Part shown: positions 30,884 through 43,027 of the stretch, piece after piece
Numbering within the stretch: the first letter of the stretch is position 1
Layout: each line of letters starts with the position of its first letter
From: Chlorophyllum brunneum
Lineage: Eukaryota > Basidiomycota > Agaricomycetes > Agaricales > Agaricaceae
Reading direction: 5' to 3'
Assembly: GCA_963576785.1 (NCBI GenBank)
Contig: OY756144.1
Span: 2,666,001-2,730,000 of the forward strand
Length of the DNA: 64,000 nucleotides
The notes under the pieces: generated by a model
What the model saw: only the letters and a program-made list of their open reading frames with translations
Told to the model about the DNA's origin: nothing
Databases searched by the model: none
Made by a program: the position numbers and the translations under genes

Positions 30884-33800
30884 TTATCCAACTCCCACAA
30901 GCAGTCTGTTGGACTTAAATACAAATGCTAGAGGATTGCACTAAGAAAATCTACCAGCTGGTCAATAGAGACCGGCAGGCCACGATGTCTCTTGTACAAA
31001 GGACAAGAGCACAAGATATGAGTGCGAGTCTCCAAAGGAGCCCCACACTCGCAGCCAATTGGCTCCAAGGGATGAAACCGGGAGCAATACTCGCCAGTTG
31101 GAGCATGCCCGAGAATGGTATGATTCACTCTCGTTGCGATGGACTGAGAGGGAAAGGAAGGAAGCCAAGAACCCCCATGGAGGTACGTTGGCTGTAAAAG
31201 TTTGTTCTTACTGTCCTTGAGAACAAGGAAGTTAGAACCGCGATAAGAGGAGTCCTAGAAGGTAACCTTCCAGGCCTTCTGGACAGTTGCTATGTTGAGT
31301 TTATGCAGCGAGTCAATAGATGTCACTGGACGGCGTCCAGCGGCAACCTGTAGGTCGGTGGCAAATACATGCACATCCTGATGAATGTCCCTGGCCAGAG
31401 TGCATGGACGGGTCAAGAGCTCGCTTGGCGGAACCAATCGAGTCCGTAAAGACCACAATGTGTACAGCCTCAGAGACTGCCGCAGCAGTTCCCAAGGCCA
31501 TACGAATGGCGAAAAGTTCAGCATCTGGGGCTGTAACCTTGCCAGCTGGGTGACGCGCTGCACGAAGCAAGCGTGTCCCCCTATAAACGTGGGCAGCAGA
31601 AACTGCCTGGAAGTCTCCAACCAGTGGCAGGCTTGCGTCCGTCACTGCGTAGACAACCTGTCTATCCTCACAATACCAACGAAGGGTATTGTTGAGCAAA
31701 TCCACCTGACAACCCACAGGATTTCCCCCAAGCGAGGCGTTATACGTTTTATAAGTCACCTGGGCCGCGAAGCGGTCCAGGAGATGAGAACCTGGCGATG
31801 CCTCAAGCGCAAACGGCTCGAACGTCTCCGTCAAGTCTGGCAAACGGGAGTTTGCCTCTGTGACTGGCCCCTTGACCTTACCCGCCTGGGCGGGGGTCAT
31901 GAGAGCAATCAATCTGGGGTGTGGAACACAACTCCCTATATACTGACATCCCATAATGGAGCAAACAGGGTGATTCTCAGAAAGTGTAGCAATCCTGTGG
32001 ACGGCACGGGTAGCTAGCTTCTTGAGATGAAGGTGGATGGGGATGAGGCCAGCCAAGGCTTCAGCTCCTCTGGTAGGGCTGGTGCGAAATGCACCAGTGA
32101 TCCACAATGCAGCCTTACGCTGCATGGTGTTAAGTTGTTTCAGAAGGGCCTTGTTACGGGCACCTTCATAGAACCAGAGTCGGAACCCATATGTAGCAAT
32201 AGGCACTACATATGAGCAGTACAGAGTCCTCTTCTGAACAGGAAGAAGGCCTCGCGAAGAGTTACCAAGTATGCCCATGGCCTTGACCATGGACAGGGAC
32301 TTAGTAGCGTAATGCCGAACATGCTCCTTGAATGTAAGAGCGCGATCAAAGAAAAAAACCCAAGTACCTCCAATGGGTCTTAGGGCAAAGCGGGGTATCG
32401 CCAGTATGGGGAGCGTACCCCAAATCCAGCGGAGGGTTGTCATCTCCCCGTTTATGGGAGAAATGAAAAACTTCAGACTTGCCGTACTCGACGGCAAGCC
32501 CAAACAAAGTAGTCAGGTGGTAAATAATCTGGTACGCCTGCTTGAGGCATACCAAATTAGGTTCCCAAGTCTTAGCTTGGGCGATGACAAGGCCATCGTT
32601 GACGTACGAGAGCAAAGTGCTCCCAAGAGAGATTGCCTCCCTATCATAAAGCTTCATGAAGGGAGCAAGATAGAGGCTGGAGAGGACAGGAGAGAGCGAA
32701 GAGCCCTGACTGACCCCAACGTCCGCCTGCCTGAGATCAGACTTGTGGTCCCCCCATGCATACTGTGTAGAGCGGCCAACCAAATAAGAGGCAAAAAATC
32801 TACCCACACAGGGGTCGAATCCTTGCTTCCGTAGAATCGCCAACAACATAGAGTGGTTGAGCGAAGGAAAGAACTGAGCAATGTCAAACGCAACAACGCT
32901 AGTCTTGAGGCCCCTGGCCCACCTTGCACAAACAATGTGGGTTAGGAGCATCCCAGCATCATCAGTGGACCTCTGATGGATACCACCGAGCTGATTTGGA
33001 TGAAAAACTCCATGTTTGATGGAGTCAAACTGGAGGCGATTCAATATCATCTTCTCGATGAGCTTACCGAAGGTGTTCAGGAGCACAATGGGTCTGAACG
33101 CCTTGGGTGTTGAGTAGGATGGCTTGCCCGGTTTCGGTATGATAACCGACAAGCTTTCCTTGAAATAGGACAGCCAATGACCCACACTCATGCAGGCATT
33201 GGCTATCCCGATGAATAGCCGAAGGACATCGGGGTCCTCGGTGATCTCCTTGAGGTGGGTCCACGTTACATGGTCCGGCCCCGGGGCGGACACACCCGAG
33301 CATGCGCTAAGGGCGTCCATCAGCTCTAAGGCTGAAAAGTGGACCCACTCCCAAGCCGTGAGGCTGGGCAGCGGATCAAGAACAGAAATATCCACAGCTC
33401 GGCCAGAAGCCGAGTTGTAGGTATTGTGGAGTGCATCCCAGAGATCCGGGAGTGCATGACATGGCTCTCCATTGTACTGGATAGCCTCGCAGGGTGGAAG
33501 CTTCCGCTTTTGGACCCATTCCATAAGGTCCCATGGTCGCTTGTTCATAGAAGCAATCTCCTCGATGCGAGCATCAAAGAAGTTGTGCTTGGCGCGCTTC
33601 TTAGCACGTCTAAAGTCAGAGTAGTCATCATGGGAACAAGTCTCATGATATCTCCCGAAAGTTTCGTGGCATTCCTGGTTCCACCAGGGTTTAGAGCGGT
33701 GAGTGATCATGATGTCTACTGCGTGGGCTTCCCACGCGGTGGAGAAGGCCTCTGCCACGGCAAGAACCACAGCTTCAACCTCATCAGTAGTGGTAGGTTC

Positions 33801-34658
33801 CGGAAGTCTAGCTACTTCACGGAGGTCCCGGATAATATCAGTGAGGAAGAGCGCTACCTCTTCGCCACCATCATGCGGCAGGGTTTTCCTGTGAGTCTCC
33901 ACTATCGTGGGAATGACTGGAAGCGTCAGAACCAGTGGAACGTGGTCTGACGGACCCCTAAGGGAGTAATCCAACCTAGGTCTATGGGAAATAGACAGGT
34001 CTGATGGAACAAATGCAAGATCAATGACCGATGGTCGAAGATCCTCATTGTGTGGAATGTGAGTAGGCCCAGGCTCGACCAGAAGGGCGAGGTCTAGACC
34101 GATGTCTGTCCCGATGGAGATCAGAGACTGCGAGGTACCTGAGTGGGAGCCACAATTAGGGTCCCACAACTCAGAATGGCAATTGAAATCGCCGCCCATA
34201 TAGATATGCTTGGGCAATGTGGCAGCCCAGTCTGCCAGGAACCGAATTGCCGTGTGCTCCGAATCAGAGTAAACGTTCATGAGATTCAGGGTCTCACCCC
34301 CTAAAAAGAGGGAGAGAACCATGATGTCACGGTGATTGATGAGATCCGTCCGATAGGACGGTCTCAGAGAAGACAACCGGTTATGGACAAATGTCATAAC
34401 CCGTGGGTCAGAGCCAGGCTCTGGGGCCCGAACCATGCACAGCCACTCGGGGTGCTTGGGGGCGCCAATAATGTCATCCCCCTTGACAAAGGTCGTGGAG
34501 GGGGCGGATCTGATGAACCGCCAGGGAGGTTCTTGAATAAAGAGAACATCAAAAAGATCTTTGAGGTCCTCAAGTAGCGTGTCCAATAAATCATAATTTT
34601 TATTCAGATTCTGTTGGTACAATCGGATACTTCGTAATTCTAAAGGTCGCCTATTCAT
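30884..34658 (-). pseudogene. LINE-A ORF2 of the delta-epsilon-zeta composite
   Basis: ATG at 34658, EN and RT open for about 770 codons to 32346, nearly identical to copy 4 (FIQEPPW, YMGGDFNCHSELWDPN, VSQGSSLSPVLSS). The active-site motif reads YVNDG, not YVDDG, so the RT is disabled. One extra A in an A run near 32345 shifts frame; the next frame runs 32503-31313. In RNase H about 130 bp are deleted at 31384-31390 (HSGQGHSSGC). The C-terminus (31128-30928) keeps CECG and THILCSC, and a further shift follows. Confidence 0.85.
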
Positions 34659-34860
34659 TGGCAAGCTGTAGAGTACGAGGGTTGATGAGGGGAGATCACC
34701 GCCGAAGATGGTTGTTACTCACCTCGTAATAAAACTTCTTGATTTTCTCGGGTTCAAACTGAGCATCAAAAAATTTACACTTCTTCGAGGTCGTATGGTG
34801 GGGACCCCGGCAGTTGAGACAACATGGCGTATGAGGACAGGGCTCGTCTGCCAGTGTAGG
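34651..34860 (-). pseudogene. LINE-A ORF1 knuckle fragment fused to zeta
   Basis: Encodes ADEPCPHTPCCLNCRGPHHT and KKCKFFDAQFEPEKIKKFYY, the last knuckle and tail. CGA-to-TGA at 34696-34698 ends it early. The zeta reading frame (PARDSVYGPTL) runs into it without a stop. The junction (gtacggg then cctacactgg) is the same as at 44888. Confidence 0.8.
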
Positions 34861-35234
34861 CCCGTACACGGAGTCCCTTGCAGGCAAACTCCTAGCAGCC
34901 CAGAGACGGGGGTCTTGAGACGATATGTGCCCGTAGAACGCCCAGCATGTTCCCAGGCTCCCATATTGGTGTCACATCTGGCCATGTTGCGGGGACTTTG
35001 CCTCTCCCTCCTAAGAGGTAAAACCTTTACCTTGGGCAGACACCCCGCTACTGAGAGAGCACGGTATCCCTGAGGACTGGCCCGCCATTCGCTTGAGGCA
35101 TCCTTCCTATACGGTGCACGGACAGGATCTCACCGCATGACTGCACACATTGCCACCCCAAATCCAGACTACTTACGTGGTATCAACTTAAATGGGTACA
35201 CTCCGTTGTTGGCGGAGACCCATCGATGGAGGAG
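34861..35234 (-). repeat. Leader module zeta, 3' three quarters
   Basis: Matches zeta at 59924-60336. It is interrupted at 35234 by the full-length LINE-A and resumes at 41973. It contains ggatgcgacaccaatatggg-like and aggcatccttcctatacgg segments and ends in the sense strand with gggactccgtgtacggg. Confidence 0.75.
35216..35234 (+). repeat. Target-site duplication of LINE-A copy 6 (partner about 41972-41990)
   Basis: About 17-18 bp around gacccatcg(a/c)..ggagga on each side of 35235-41972; the right copy reads agacccatcgacggagga and the left has tgg for cgg at one CpG. Exact edges are uncertain because of the A tract. Confidence 0.75.
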
Positions 35235-35359
35235 TCGCTTCTTGATTTGGTACTTCCACCAGTAAACAAGCGTAAACAAATCGTCCTCATCATCTTATCC
35301 ATTGTACTCGCTTGTTTCGGTGTCCTAGTCTACTAGGAATACACCCGCGGCCACTCTGC

Positions 35360-37323
35360 ATGTCATCACACCACCCATTCGGCGGGGGGACCGGGCGCCA
35401 AGTCCCTGAGTCCCCCGACACCCTCGACACCATCTGCGGGTCCTCAACAGGGCCCATCCGTCATCAGCGCGAATCTAGCCGTTCTAGAGGACCGCCGGAT
35501 ATTCTCCGAACTCCCACCGGTAGGAGGGGTTCACGCAACCCTTCACGCGCAACCTCGCCATCGCCTGGGCCTGCTGTGGAGGATTTTGGCGAGTTAGGAG
35601 GGTTCGACGAAGATCCCATGACTCCCCCTCGGGGCCCTACCCCCAGCGCACCTAGCCCTGTGCCCTCCTCCTCCAGCTCCTCGTCCCCGTACTCCTGTCA
35701 TCTTCTGAACACTGCCGAAAGTGTTGCAGGGGACCTCGAAGCGGCCTCGGACTCGCTGGACCTCATCTCCACCTTCCTTAACAAGACGGTGGAGAATATC
35801 GACTGGACTACCCTCCCGGGTAAGTCTGTGTACCCCCTTGCGCGGTCGATTATTCGGCTGTGCAAGGCTATCAACGACAGTGGATGGTCCACTGTCGAGC
35901 TTGGCTTTGGGATGCCTACTATTGGTACCGTCCTGAGCACATCTATGGGCCTGGCCCCCGCTGCTCCCGCTCCCCCGCCTCCTGCTCCTCGTACTCCTCC
36001 AGTACCAAGGGCTCGAGTTACTCCCCGGCCTCCCCAGGCTGGACCTCCCCCCCAGGATCCAGACGTTCCGATGCCTGGTCCGGAGGGTGCTCCGAGCGGT
36101 TCTCGCCCTGTTGGGGTCGGACCGTCCCCTCTCGCGGGCAAAGGGACCTACCAGCGCAAGCCGGTGGCTCCCCCTGCTCCCGTTGCTTCAGCTGCCAAAT
36201 CGGGGAACAAGAGAACGTTCTCCGCGGTGGCTAAGGAGCCTGCTCCCCAACCGAAAGGGAAGGGAAAGGCTACTACGGCGTCGGGTACTGTTGTGCAGCT
36301 TGCACAAATGTTCCCTTCGCTTCCTCCGGACAGGATTCTCGCCATGGGCGAGCAAGCCTCTCCCCCTAAGTCCAAGGCTTCTAAGAAGAGGCCCAGGATG
36401 ACCACCGCTGGCCCCTCACGGCGCCAGTTGATCGTTGACTTCGAGGTTACCCCCGATGTCTCCTCTTTCCACCTCGAGACCATGGTTAACCGTGGCTTTG
36501 TGGATTCACGCCTTCATATCCGAGTAGAGTCTACCTCTGCTGAGTATGGGGGTTTGCTCTGCGTACCAACGCTGTCCCCACCCCTGCCGACCTTGAGGTC
36601 GCTAGGACGTGGATCTTGAAGGCCGTCCCTCAGGGAACTGTATTTACAGTTGGCCTCCCTCAGTCGAAGTCCTACCTCAAGGTCATTGACGTCCCCTTCT
36701 TCAGGATCGGCGAGACTCGCTGGTCCTCATTTGAGATCGAACAGATCATGAAACGCACAGTGTTTTCTGATCTCTTCACGTTAACGGGACCTCCCCGTAT
36801 TTCGAGGAACTCTGAGGCGTCTGATACTACCACGGTGTACTTCAACATTCACGACTCTCAGAAGGGTCAACGGGCGAACCTCCTCCTCAGGAAATCGCTC
36901 CATATCGGTGGATACGCCTGTCCTATTAGGCCGTCCGCAGCCTCCCCGGGGGTGTCTCTGTGCAAGCGTTGCTTCCACTGGGGCCACCCCATGCAATTCT
37001 GCAAGGCGCAGGCCTTGAAATGTCCAACCTGTGGTGGTCCTCATCGCGAGGAACATCACCGAACTCTCTGTGGGCGCTGCAAGGGTAATTCCAACGTGCA
37101 GCCCCCCATCCCTCCCACACCGGTGGATGAGCCCTGTCCTCATACGCCACGTTGTCTCAACTGCCGGGGTCCCCACCATACGACCTCAAAGAAGTGCAAA
37201 TTTTTTGACACTCGGTTTGAACCCGAGAAAATCAAGAAGTTCTATTGCGAGGTGAGTAACAACTGTCTTCGGCGGCAATCTCCCCTCATCAACACTCATA
37301 CTCTACAGCTTGCCAATGAATAG
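35360..37323 (+). pseudogene. LINE-A ORF1 copy 6, one frameshift
   Basis: ATG at 35360 (MSSHHPFGGG). Open to about 36555, where one T is missing (gggggtttgctc for gggggttttgctc). The second frame then runs to TAG at 37321-37323. Three knuckles are present: CKRCFHWGHPMQFC, CPTCGGPHREEHHRTLC and CLNCRGPHHTTSKKC. The product ends LQLANE with the ORF2 ATG inside the last codons. The upstream TTG at 35312 would add 16 residues and is less likely. Confidence 0.88.
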
Positions 37324-40085
37324 AACTACGTAGTATTTGTTTGTACCAACAGAATCTTAACAAGAATTATGATTTATTGGACACTCTACTTGAGGACCTC
37401 AAAGATATCTTTGATATTCTCTTTATTCAAGAACCTCCCTGGCGGTTCATCAGATCCGCCCCCTCCACGACTTCTGTTGAGGGGGACGACGTTATTGGCG
37501 CCCCCAAGCACCCCGATTGGCTGTGCATGGTTTGGGCCCCGGAGCCTGGCTCTGACCCATGGGTTATGACATTTGTCCATAACCGGTTGTCTTCTCTGAG
37601 ACCGTCCTATCGGACGGATCTCATCAATCACCGTGACATCATTGTTCTCTCCCTATTTTTAGGGAATGAGACCCTGAATCTCATGAACGTTTACTCTGAT
37701 TCGGAGCACACGGCAATTCGGTTCCTGGCGGACCGGGCTGCTACATTGCCCAGGCACATCTATATGGGCGGCGACTTCAATTGCCATTCTGAGCTGTGGG
37801 ACCCGAATTATGGCTCCCACTCAGGTACCTCGCAGTCTCTGATCTCCATCGGGACAGACATCGGTCTAGACCTTGCCCTTCCAGTCGAGCCTGGGCCTAC
37901 TCACATTCCACACAATGAGGATCTTCGACCATCGGTCATTGATCTGGCATTTGTTCCAGCAGACCTGTCTATTTGTCATAGACCCAGGTTGGATTACTCC
38001 CTTAGGGGTCCGTCAGACCACGTTCCACTGGCTCTGACACTTCCAGTCATTCCCACGATAGTGGAGACTCACAGGAAAACCCTGCCGCATGATGGTGGCG
38101 AAGAGGTAGCGCTCTTCCTCACTGATATTATCCGGGACCTCCGTGAAGTAGCTAGACTTCCGGAACCTACCACTACTGATGAGGTTGAAGCTGTGGTTCT
38201 TGCCGTGGCAGAGGCCTTCTCCACCGCGTGGGAAGCCCACGCAGTAGACATCATGATCACTCGCCGCTCTAAACCCTGGTGGAACCAGGAATGCCGCGAA
38301 ACTTTCGGGAGATATTGTGAGACTTGTTCCCATGATGACTACTCTGACTTTAGACGTGCTAAGAAGTGTGCCAAGCGCAACTTCTTTGATGCTCACATCG
38401 AGGAGATTACTTCTACTAACAAGCGACCGTGGGACCTTATGGAATGGGTCCAAAAGCGGAAGCTTCCACCCTGCGAGGCTATCCAGTACAATGGAGAGCC
38501 ATGTCACGCACTCCCGGATCTCTGGGACGCACTCCACAATACCTACAACTCGGCTTCTGGCCGAGCTGTGGATATTTCTGTTCTTGATCCGCTGCCCAGC
38601 CTCACGGCTTGGGAGTGGGTCCGCTTTTCAGCCTTAGAGCTGATGGACGCCCTTAGCGCATGCTCGGGTGTGTCCGCCCTGGGGCCGGACCATGTAACAT
38701 GGACCCACCTCAAGGAGATCACCGAGGACCCCGATGTCCTTAGGCTATTCATTGGGATAGCCAATGCCTGCATGAGTGTGGGTCATTGGCTGTCCCATTT
38801 CAAGGAAAGCTTGTCGGTTATCATACCAAAGCCGGGCAAGCCATCCTATTCAACGCCCAAGGCGTTCAGGCCCATTGTGCTCCTGAACACCTTTGGTAAA
38901 CTCATCGAGAAAATGATCTCGAATCGCCTCCAGTTTGACTCTGTCAAGCATGGAGTTTTTCATCCAAATCAGCTTGGTGGTATCCGTCAGAGGTCCACTG
39001 ATGATGCTGGGATGCTCCTAACCCACATCGTTCGCGCGGGGTGGGCCAGGGGCCTCAAGACTAGTGTTGTCACTTTCGACATCGCTCAGTTCTTTCCTTC
39101 GCTCAACCACTCTATGTTGTTGGTGATCTTACGGAAGCAAGGATTCGACCCCTGTGTGGGTAGATTCTTTGCCTCTTATTTGGTTGGCCGCTCTACGCAA
39201 TATGCATGGGGGGACCACAAGTCTGATCTCAGGCAGGCGGACGTTGGGGTTGGTCAGGGCTCTTCGCTCTCTCCTGTCCTCTCCAGCCTCTATCTTGCCC
39301 CCTTCATAAAACATTATAATAGGGAGGCAATCGCTCTTGAGAGCACTTTGCTCTCATACGTCGACGATGGCCTTGCCATCACCCAAGCTAAAACTTGGGA
39401 ACCTAATTTGGTGTGTCTCAAGCAGGTGTACCAGATTATTCATTGCCTGACTACTTCGTTTGGGCTTGCCGTTGAGCACGACAAGTCTGAAGTTTTTCAT
39501 TTCTCCTGTAAACGGGGAGATGACAACCCACCGCTGGATTTGGGGTATGCTCCCCATACCGGCGATACCCCGCTTTGCCCTAAGACCCATTGGAGGTACT
39601 TAGGTTTCTTTTTCAATCGCGCTCTTACGTTCAAGGAGCACGTTCGGCATTACACTACTAAGTCCCTGTCCACGGTCAAGGCCATGGGCATGCTTGGTAA
39701 CTCTTCGCGAGGCCTTCTTCCTTCCCAGAAGAGGACTCTGTACCGCTCATGCATAGTGCCCATCGCTACGTATGGGTTTTGACTCTGGTTTTATGAAGGT
39801 GCCCGTAACAAGGCCCTTCTGAAACAACTTAACACTATGCAGCACAAAGCTGCATTGTGGATCACTGGTGCATTTCGCACCAGCCCTACCGGAGGAGCTG
39901 AAGCCTTGGCTGGCCTCATCCCCATCCATCTTCATCTCAGGAAGCTGGCTACCCATGCCATCCACAGGGTTGCCACACTTTCTGAGAACCACCCTGTTTG
40001 CTCCGTTATGGGGCATCAGTATATAGGGGGCTGTGTTCCACACCCCAGATCGATTGCTCTCATGACCCCCACTCAGGCGGGCAGG

Positions 40086-40100
40086 GTCAAGGGGCCAGTC
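40086..40100 (+). repeat. Target-site duplication of the 475-bp LINE-A insert (partner 40576-40590)
   Basis: Perfect 15-bp repeat gtcaaggggccagtc on both sides. Confidence 0.92.
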
Positions 40101-40575
40101 TTTTTTTTTTTTTTTTTTAAATCAACATGTTTAAGGTGGTGCGCGATCGCAGTCCACCTGTATCTACTGTGACATGTAGGCTAATGTAGGGATGTACGAA
40201 GATAGGCTCTCCCCTGGCCGAACTAGACCGCCGACAGGCGGTCTGGGTGAACGGTCGCGGAAACACGCACGGACACGTGAATCCCAGACCAGATATGTAG
40301 AGCGACCCCTTGCCTCCCCTCCCTAAGGAGAGTATGCGTCAATTCACAATTAACTTCTACACACGTCAGAGACGTGGGAAGCTAGCAGGGGCCGCGCCGC
40401 GTTATCCAACTCCTGCAAGCGGTGTGTTGGACTTAAACGCAAACGCAGAAGGATTGCATTTAAGGAAACTAACAAGCTGGTCGATAGAGACCGGCAAGCC
40501 ACGACGTCTCTTGTACAGTGGACAAGAGCACAAGATATGAGTGCGGGTCTCCAGAGGAGCCCCACACTCGCAGCC
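40101..40575 (-). mobile_element. 5'-truncated LINE-A 3' end inside copy 6
   Basis: T tract 40101-40118, 3' UTR with hairpin near 40223, and the last codons of ORF2 up to the CECG/THILCSC motif region, where the sense 5' end lies. No leader is attached. This is an ordinary 5'-truncated LINE insertion with a perfect duplication, and the innermost layer of this nest. Confidence 0.92.
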
Positions 40576-41972
40576 GTCAAGGGGCCAGTCACGGAGGCAA
40601 ACTCTCGCTTGCCAGACCTAACGGAGACGTTTGAGCCGTTTGTGCTCGAGGCATCGCCAGGTTTTCGTCTCATGGACCGCTTTGTGGCCCAGGTGACTTA
40701 TAAAACATATGACGCATCGCTTGGGGGGAACCCTGCAGGGCGTCAAGTGGATTTGCTCAACGATATCCTTCGTGGGTATCATGAGGATAGACAGGTTGTC
40801 TACATGGCGATGGACGCAAGTCTGCCACTGGTTGGGGACTTCCAGGCAGTTTCTGCTGCCCACGTTTATAGGGGGACATGTTTGCTTCGCGCAATGCGTC
40901 ACCCAGCTGGCAAGGTTACAGCCCCAGATGCTGAGCTTTTTGCCATTCGTATGGCTTTGGGAACTGCTGTAGCAGTTTCTGAGGCTGTGCACATTGCGGT
41001 CTTTACGGACTCGATTGGTTCTGCCAAGTGAGCTCTCGACCTGTCCGTACACTCTGGCCAGGGATACTCCCTGGCAGTGTCGTCTCCTGTTGGAGTGGTT
41101 TAGGGATCGTCCCGACCACTCCCTCACTTTCTGGTCTGTTCCATCATTGGCGGAGTGGTCCATTCATAAGGATGTGCATGTATTTGCCACCGATCTACAG
41201 GTTGCCGCTGGACGTCGTCCAGCAACATCTATTGACTCGCTGCGTAAAATCAACGTAGCAACCATTCAGAAGGCCTGGAAAGTCACTTTCCAGGACTCCT
41301 CTTATCGCGGTTCTAACTTCCTTGCTCTCAAGGATAGTAAGAACAAAGTTTTACAGCCAACGTACCTCCATGGGGGTTCTTGGCTTCCTTCTTTTCCCTC
41401 TCAGTCTATTGCGACGAGAGCGAACTGTGCCATCCTCGGGCATGCTCCAACCGGCGAGTATTGCTCCCGGTTCCATCCTCTAGAGCCTATTGGCTGCGAG
41501 TGTGGGGCTCCTCTGGAGACTCGCACTCATATCTTGTGCTCTTGTCCTTTGTACAAGAGACGTCGTGGCCTGCCGGTCTCTATTGACCAGCTGGTAGGTT
41601 TTCTTAAACGCAACCCATCTGCGTTCGCATTTAAGGCCAACATACCGCTTGCAGGAGTTGGATAACGCGGCATGACCCCTGCTAGCTTCCCACGTCCCCG
41701 ACGTGTGTAGAAGTTAATTGCGAATTGACGCATACTCTCCTTAGGGAGGGGAGGCAAGGGGTCGCTCTACATATCTGGTCTAGGATTCACGCATCCATGC
41801 GTGTTTCCACGACCGTTCACCCAGACTGCCTGTCGGCAGTCTAGTTCGGCCAGGGGAGAGCCTATCTTCGTATACCTTTACATTGTAGCCTACATGTCAC
41901 AGTAGATACAGGTGGACTGTGATCGAGCACCACCTTAAACATGACGACTTAAAAAAAAAAAAAAAAAAAAAA

Positions 41973-43027
41973 GACCCATCGACGGAGGATCTAGACCTCT
42001 CGAGCCGGGCCACTCCTTCTCGGTAACCGGGCGGCTTTTTCCAGCGCGCTCCCAGTAAACAGCCCGCTACGGTCCACTAGTTGGGCAGGCAGAGGCCACA
42101 AAGGTGTACCTCCAAGGCATGACCCCTGGACTAGCTTCCCGTTCCCCCGCAGCCACTTTCGCTATGCCCTACCCCCAGAGGAGGCGACTTGTCTTTGGGC
42201 GCGGATCTGTGTGCTAATACTAGCGGGGATCTCTGTCTCGCAAGGGGCACTACCAGGGTGGTGTTCACATTGGATCACATAAGCAACCCACGGAACGGGT
42301 TACTAAGCAATCCGCGGAACGAGCGCCAATCAACCCGAGTTTCCCCGTGTCAATCCGCACCCACCCGGTGTCCTGGAGTTTGGCGTATCCCTACTAATGA
42401 CCAGGCGCTACCCCCAGAGGGGTTCCCGAAGGCATGGCGACACTGGTGGGGGGTGGCCTGTCCTTTTGGTCGGCTTGTTTTCACCTCCATACCCCCTATT
42501 ACCGTCCCTTATTCTTTCGGTCCCTTTCGGGTGCGACGGGGCAGCTTTTTCCAGCACGCTCCCCACCGACGTGCAAGCACGATTAGGGGTAGGCCCGGAC
42601 GTCCGTCGTCAGCCAGGATAACCCAGCCTCGAGATGCTAGCCGGACTTGAGCTGCAGCAGGGGTTAAAACCGCCATGCAAACCCTATATGGGACTGCAAC
42701 TCCATTGGATTAATAGAAGGGCCGCCACCACTGGCAACCCAGCGAGCGCAAGCGAGCAAGGTGGCCAGGATCCCAGCCTTTAAGACCCTTTACCAAGGGG
42801 CCGCCTCGTCGATCTGTGCGTATAGGCATCAGTCAGATGAACAGTGGGGATATACCCACCTTTAATCGCCTTCACCAAGGGCGCGCTGCCCATCGACCAA
42901 GTAACGTTGCCACCCGGACCACCCCCCTACAGCCAGCGAAGGCTCAGAAAAGACACGAGCCCATGAGAGAGAGCCCGAGAAATGAATGGTGCGATGAGGA
43001 AAGGGAAGTAACAAGTGAAGGAGCGAT
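41973..43027 (-). repeat. Leader zeta start, epsilon and delta of the composite at 30542-43027
   Basis: Zeta start 41973-42029 (ctcgagccgggccactcc on the plus strand), hinge 42030-42047 (sense gcgctggaaaaagccgcc), epsilon 42048-42539, hinge 42540-42557 (sense gtgctggaaaaagctgcc), delta 42558-43027. The order and hinge positions are the same as at 58906-60336. Apparent frames here are short and I see no protein. Confidence 0.75.

Larger units (their letters stand above)
37316..41665 (+). pseudogene. LINE-A ORF2 copy 6, interrupted
   Basis: The ATG at 37316 is followed by an 11-bp deletion (gcgacctttag lost between two tag motifs), which shifts frame at once. The EN-RT frame then runs 37341-39782: FIQEPPW, YMGGDFNCHSELWDPN, VGQGSSLSPVLSS, YVDDGLAITQ. 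CGA-to-TGA stops lie at 39780-39782 and about 41031. A LINE-A 3' end interrupts it at 40101-40590. RNase H (MDASLPL, AELFAIRMAL, FTDSIGSAK) and the C-terminal motif (CECG, THILCSC) follow to TAA at 41665. Confidence 0.87.
35235..41972 (+). mobile_element. Full-length LINE-A, copy 6, with one nested 475-bp insertion
   Basis: The 5' end tcgcttcttgatttggtac matches that of copy 2. 5' UTR about 125 bp, ORF1, ORF2, 3' UTR, A tract 41951-41972. It is inserted on the strand opposite to its host zeta module. It contains a minus-strand LINE-A 3' end (40101-40575). Without this insert it measures about 6.25 kb, the same as copy 2, which sets the family length. Confidence 0.92.
30542..43027 (-). mobile_element. 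Composite element: delta-epsilon-zeta leader fused to LINE-A, hosting a full-length LINE-A
   Basis: T tract 30542-30560, LINE-A from 3' UTR to the ORF1 knuckle region (30561-34860), zeta (34861-35234 and 41973-42029), hinge (42030-42047), epsilon (42048-42539), hinge (42540-42557), delta (42558-43027). About 5.7 kb without the nested LINE-A. It is the longest complete delta-lineage composite here. It still encodes a long ORF2, so it may have moved semi-autonomously. Its flanks (zeta hinge left, LINE-A right) do not form a visible duplication. Confidence 0.72.

Noticed and set aside
34800..34900. Spliced-mRNA origin of the leader-LINE junctions
   Set aside because: The leader keeps its gtgtacggg end at the joint, and the LINE side (cctacac, ctagagcc, ttcttaaa) lacks an AG acceptor, so canonical GT-AG splicing does not explain them.
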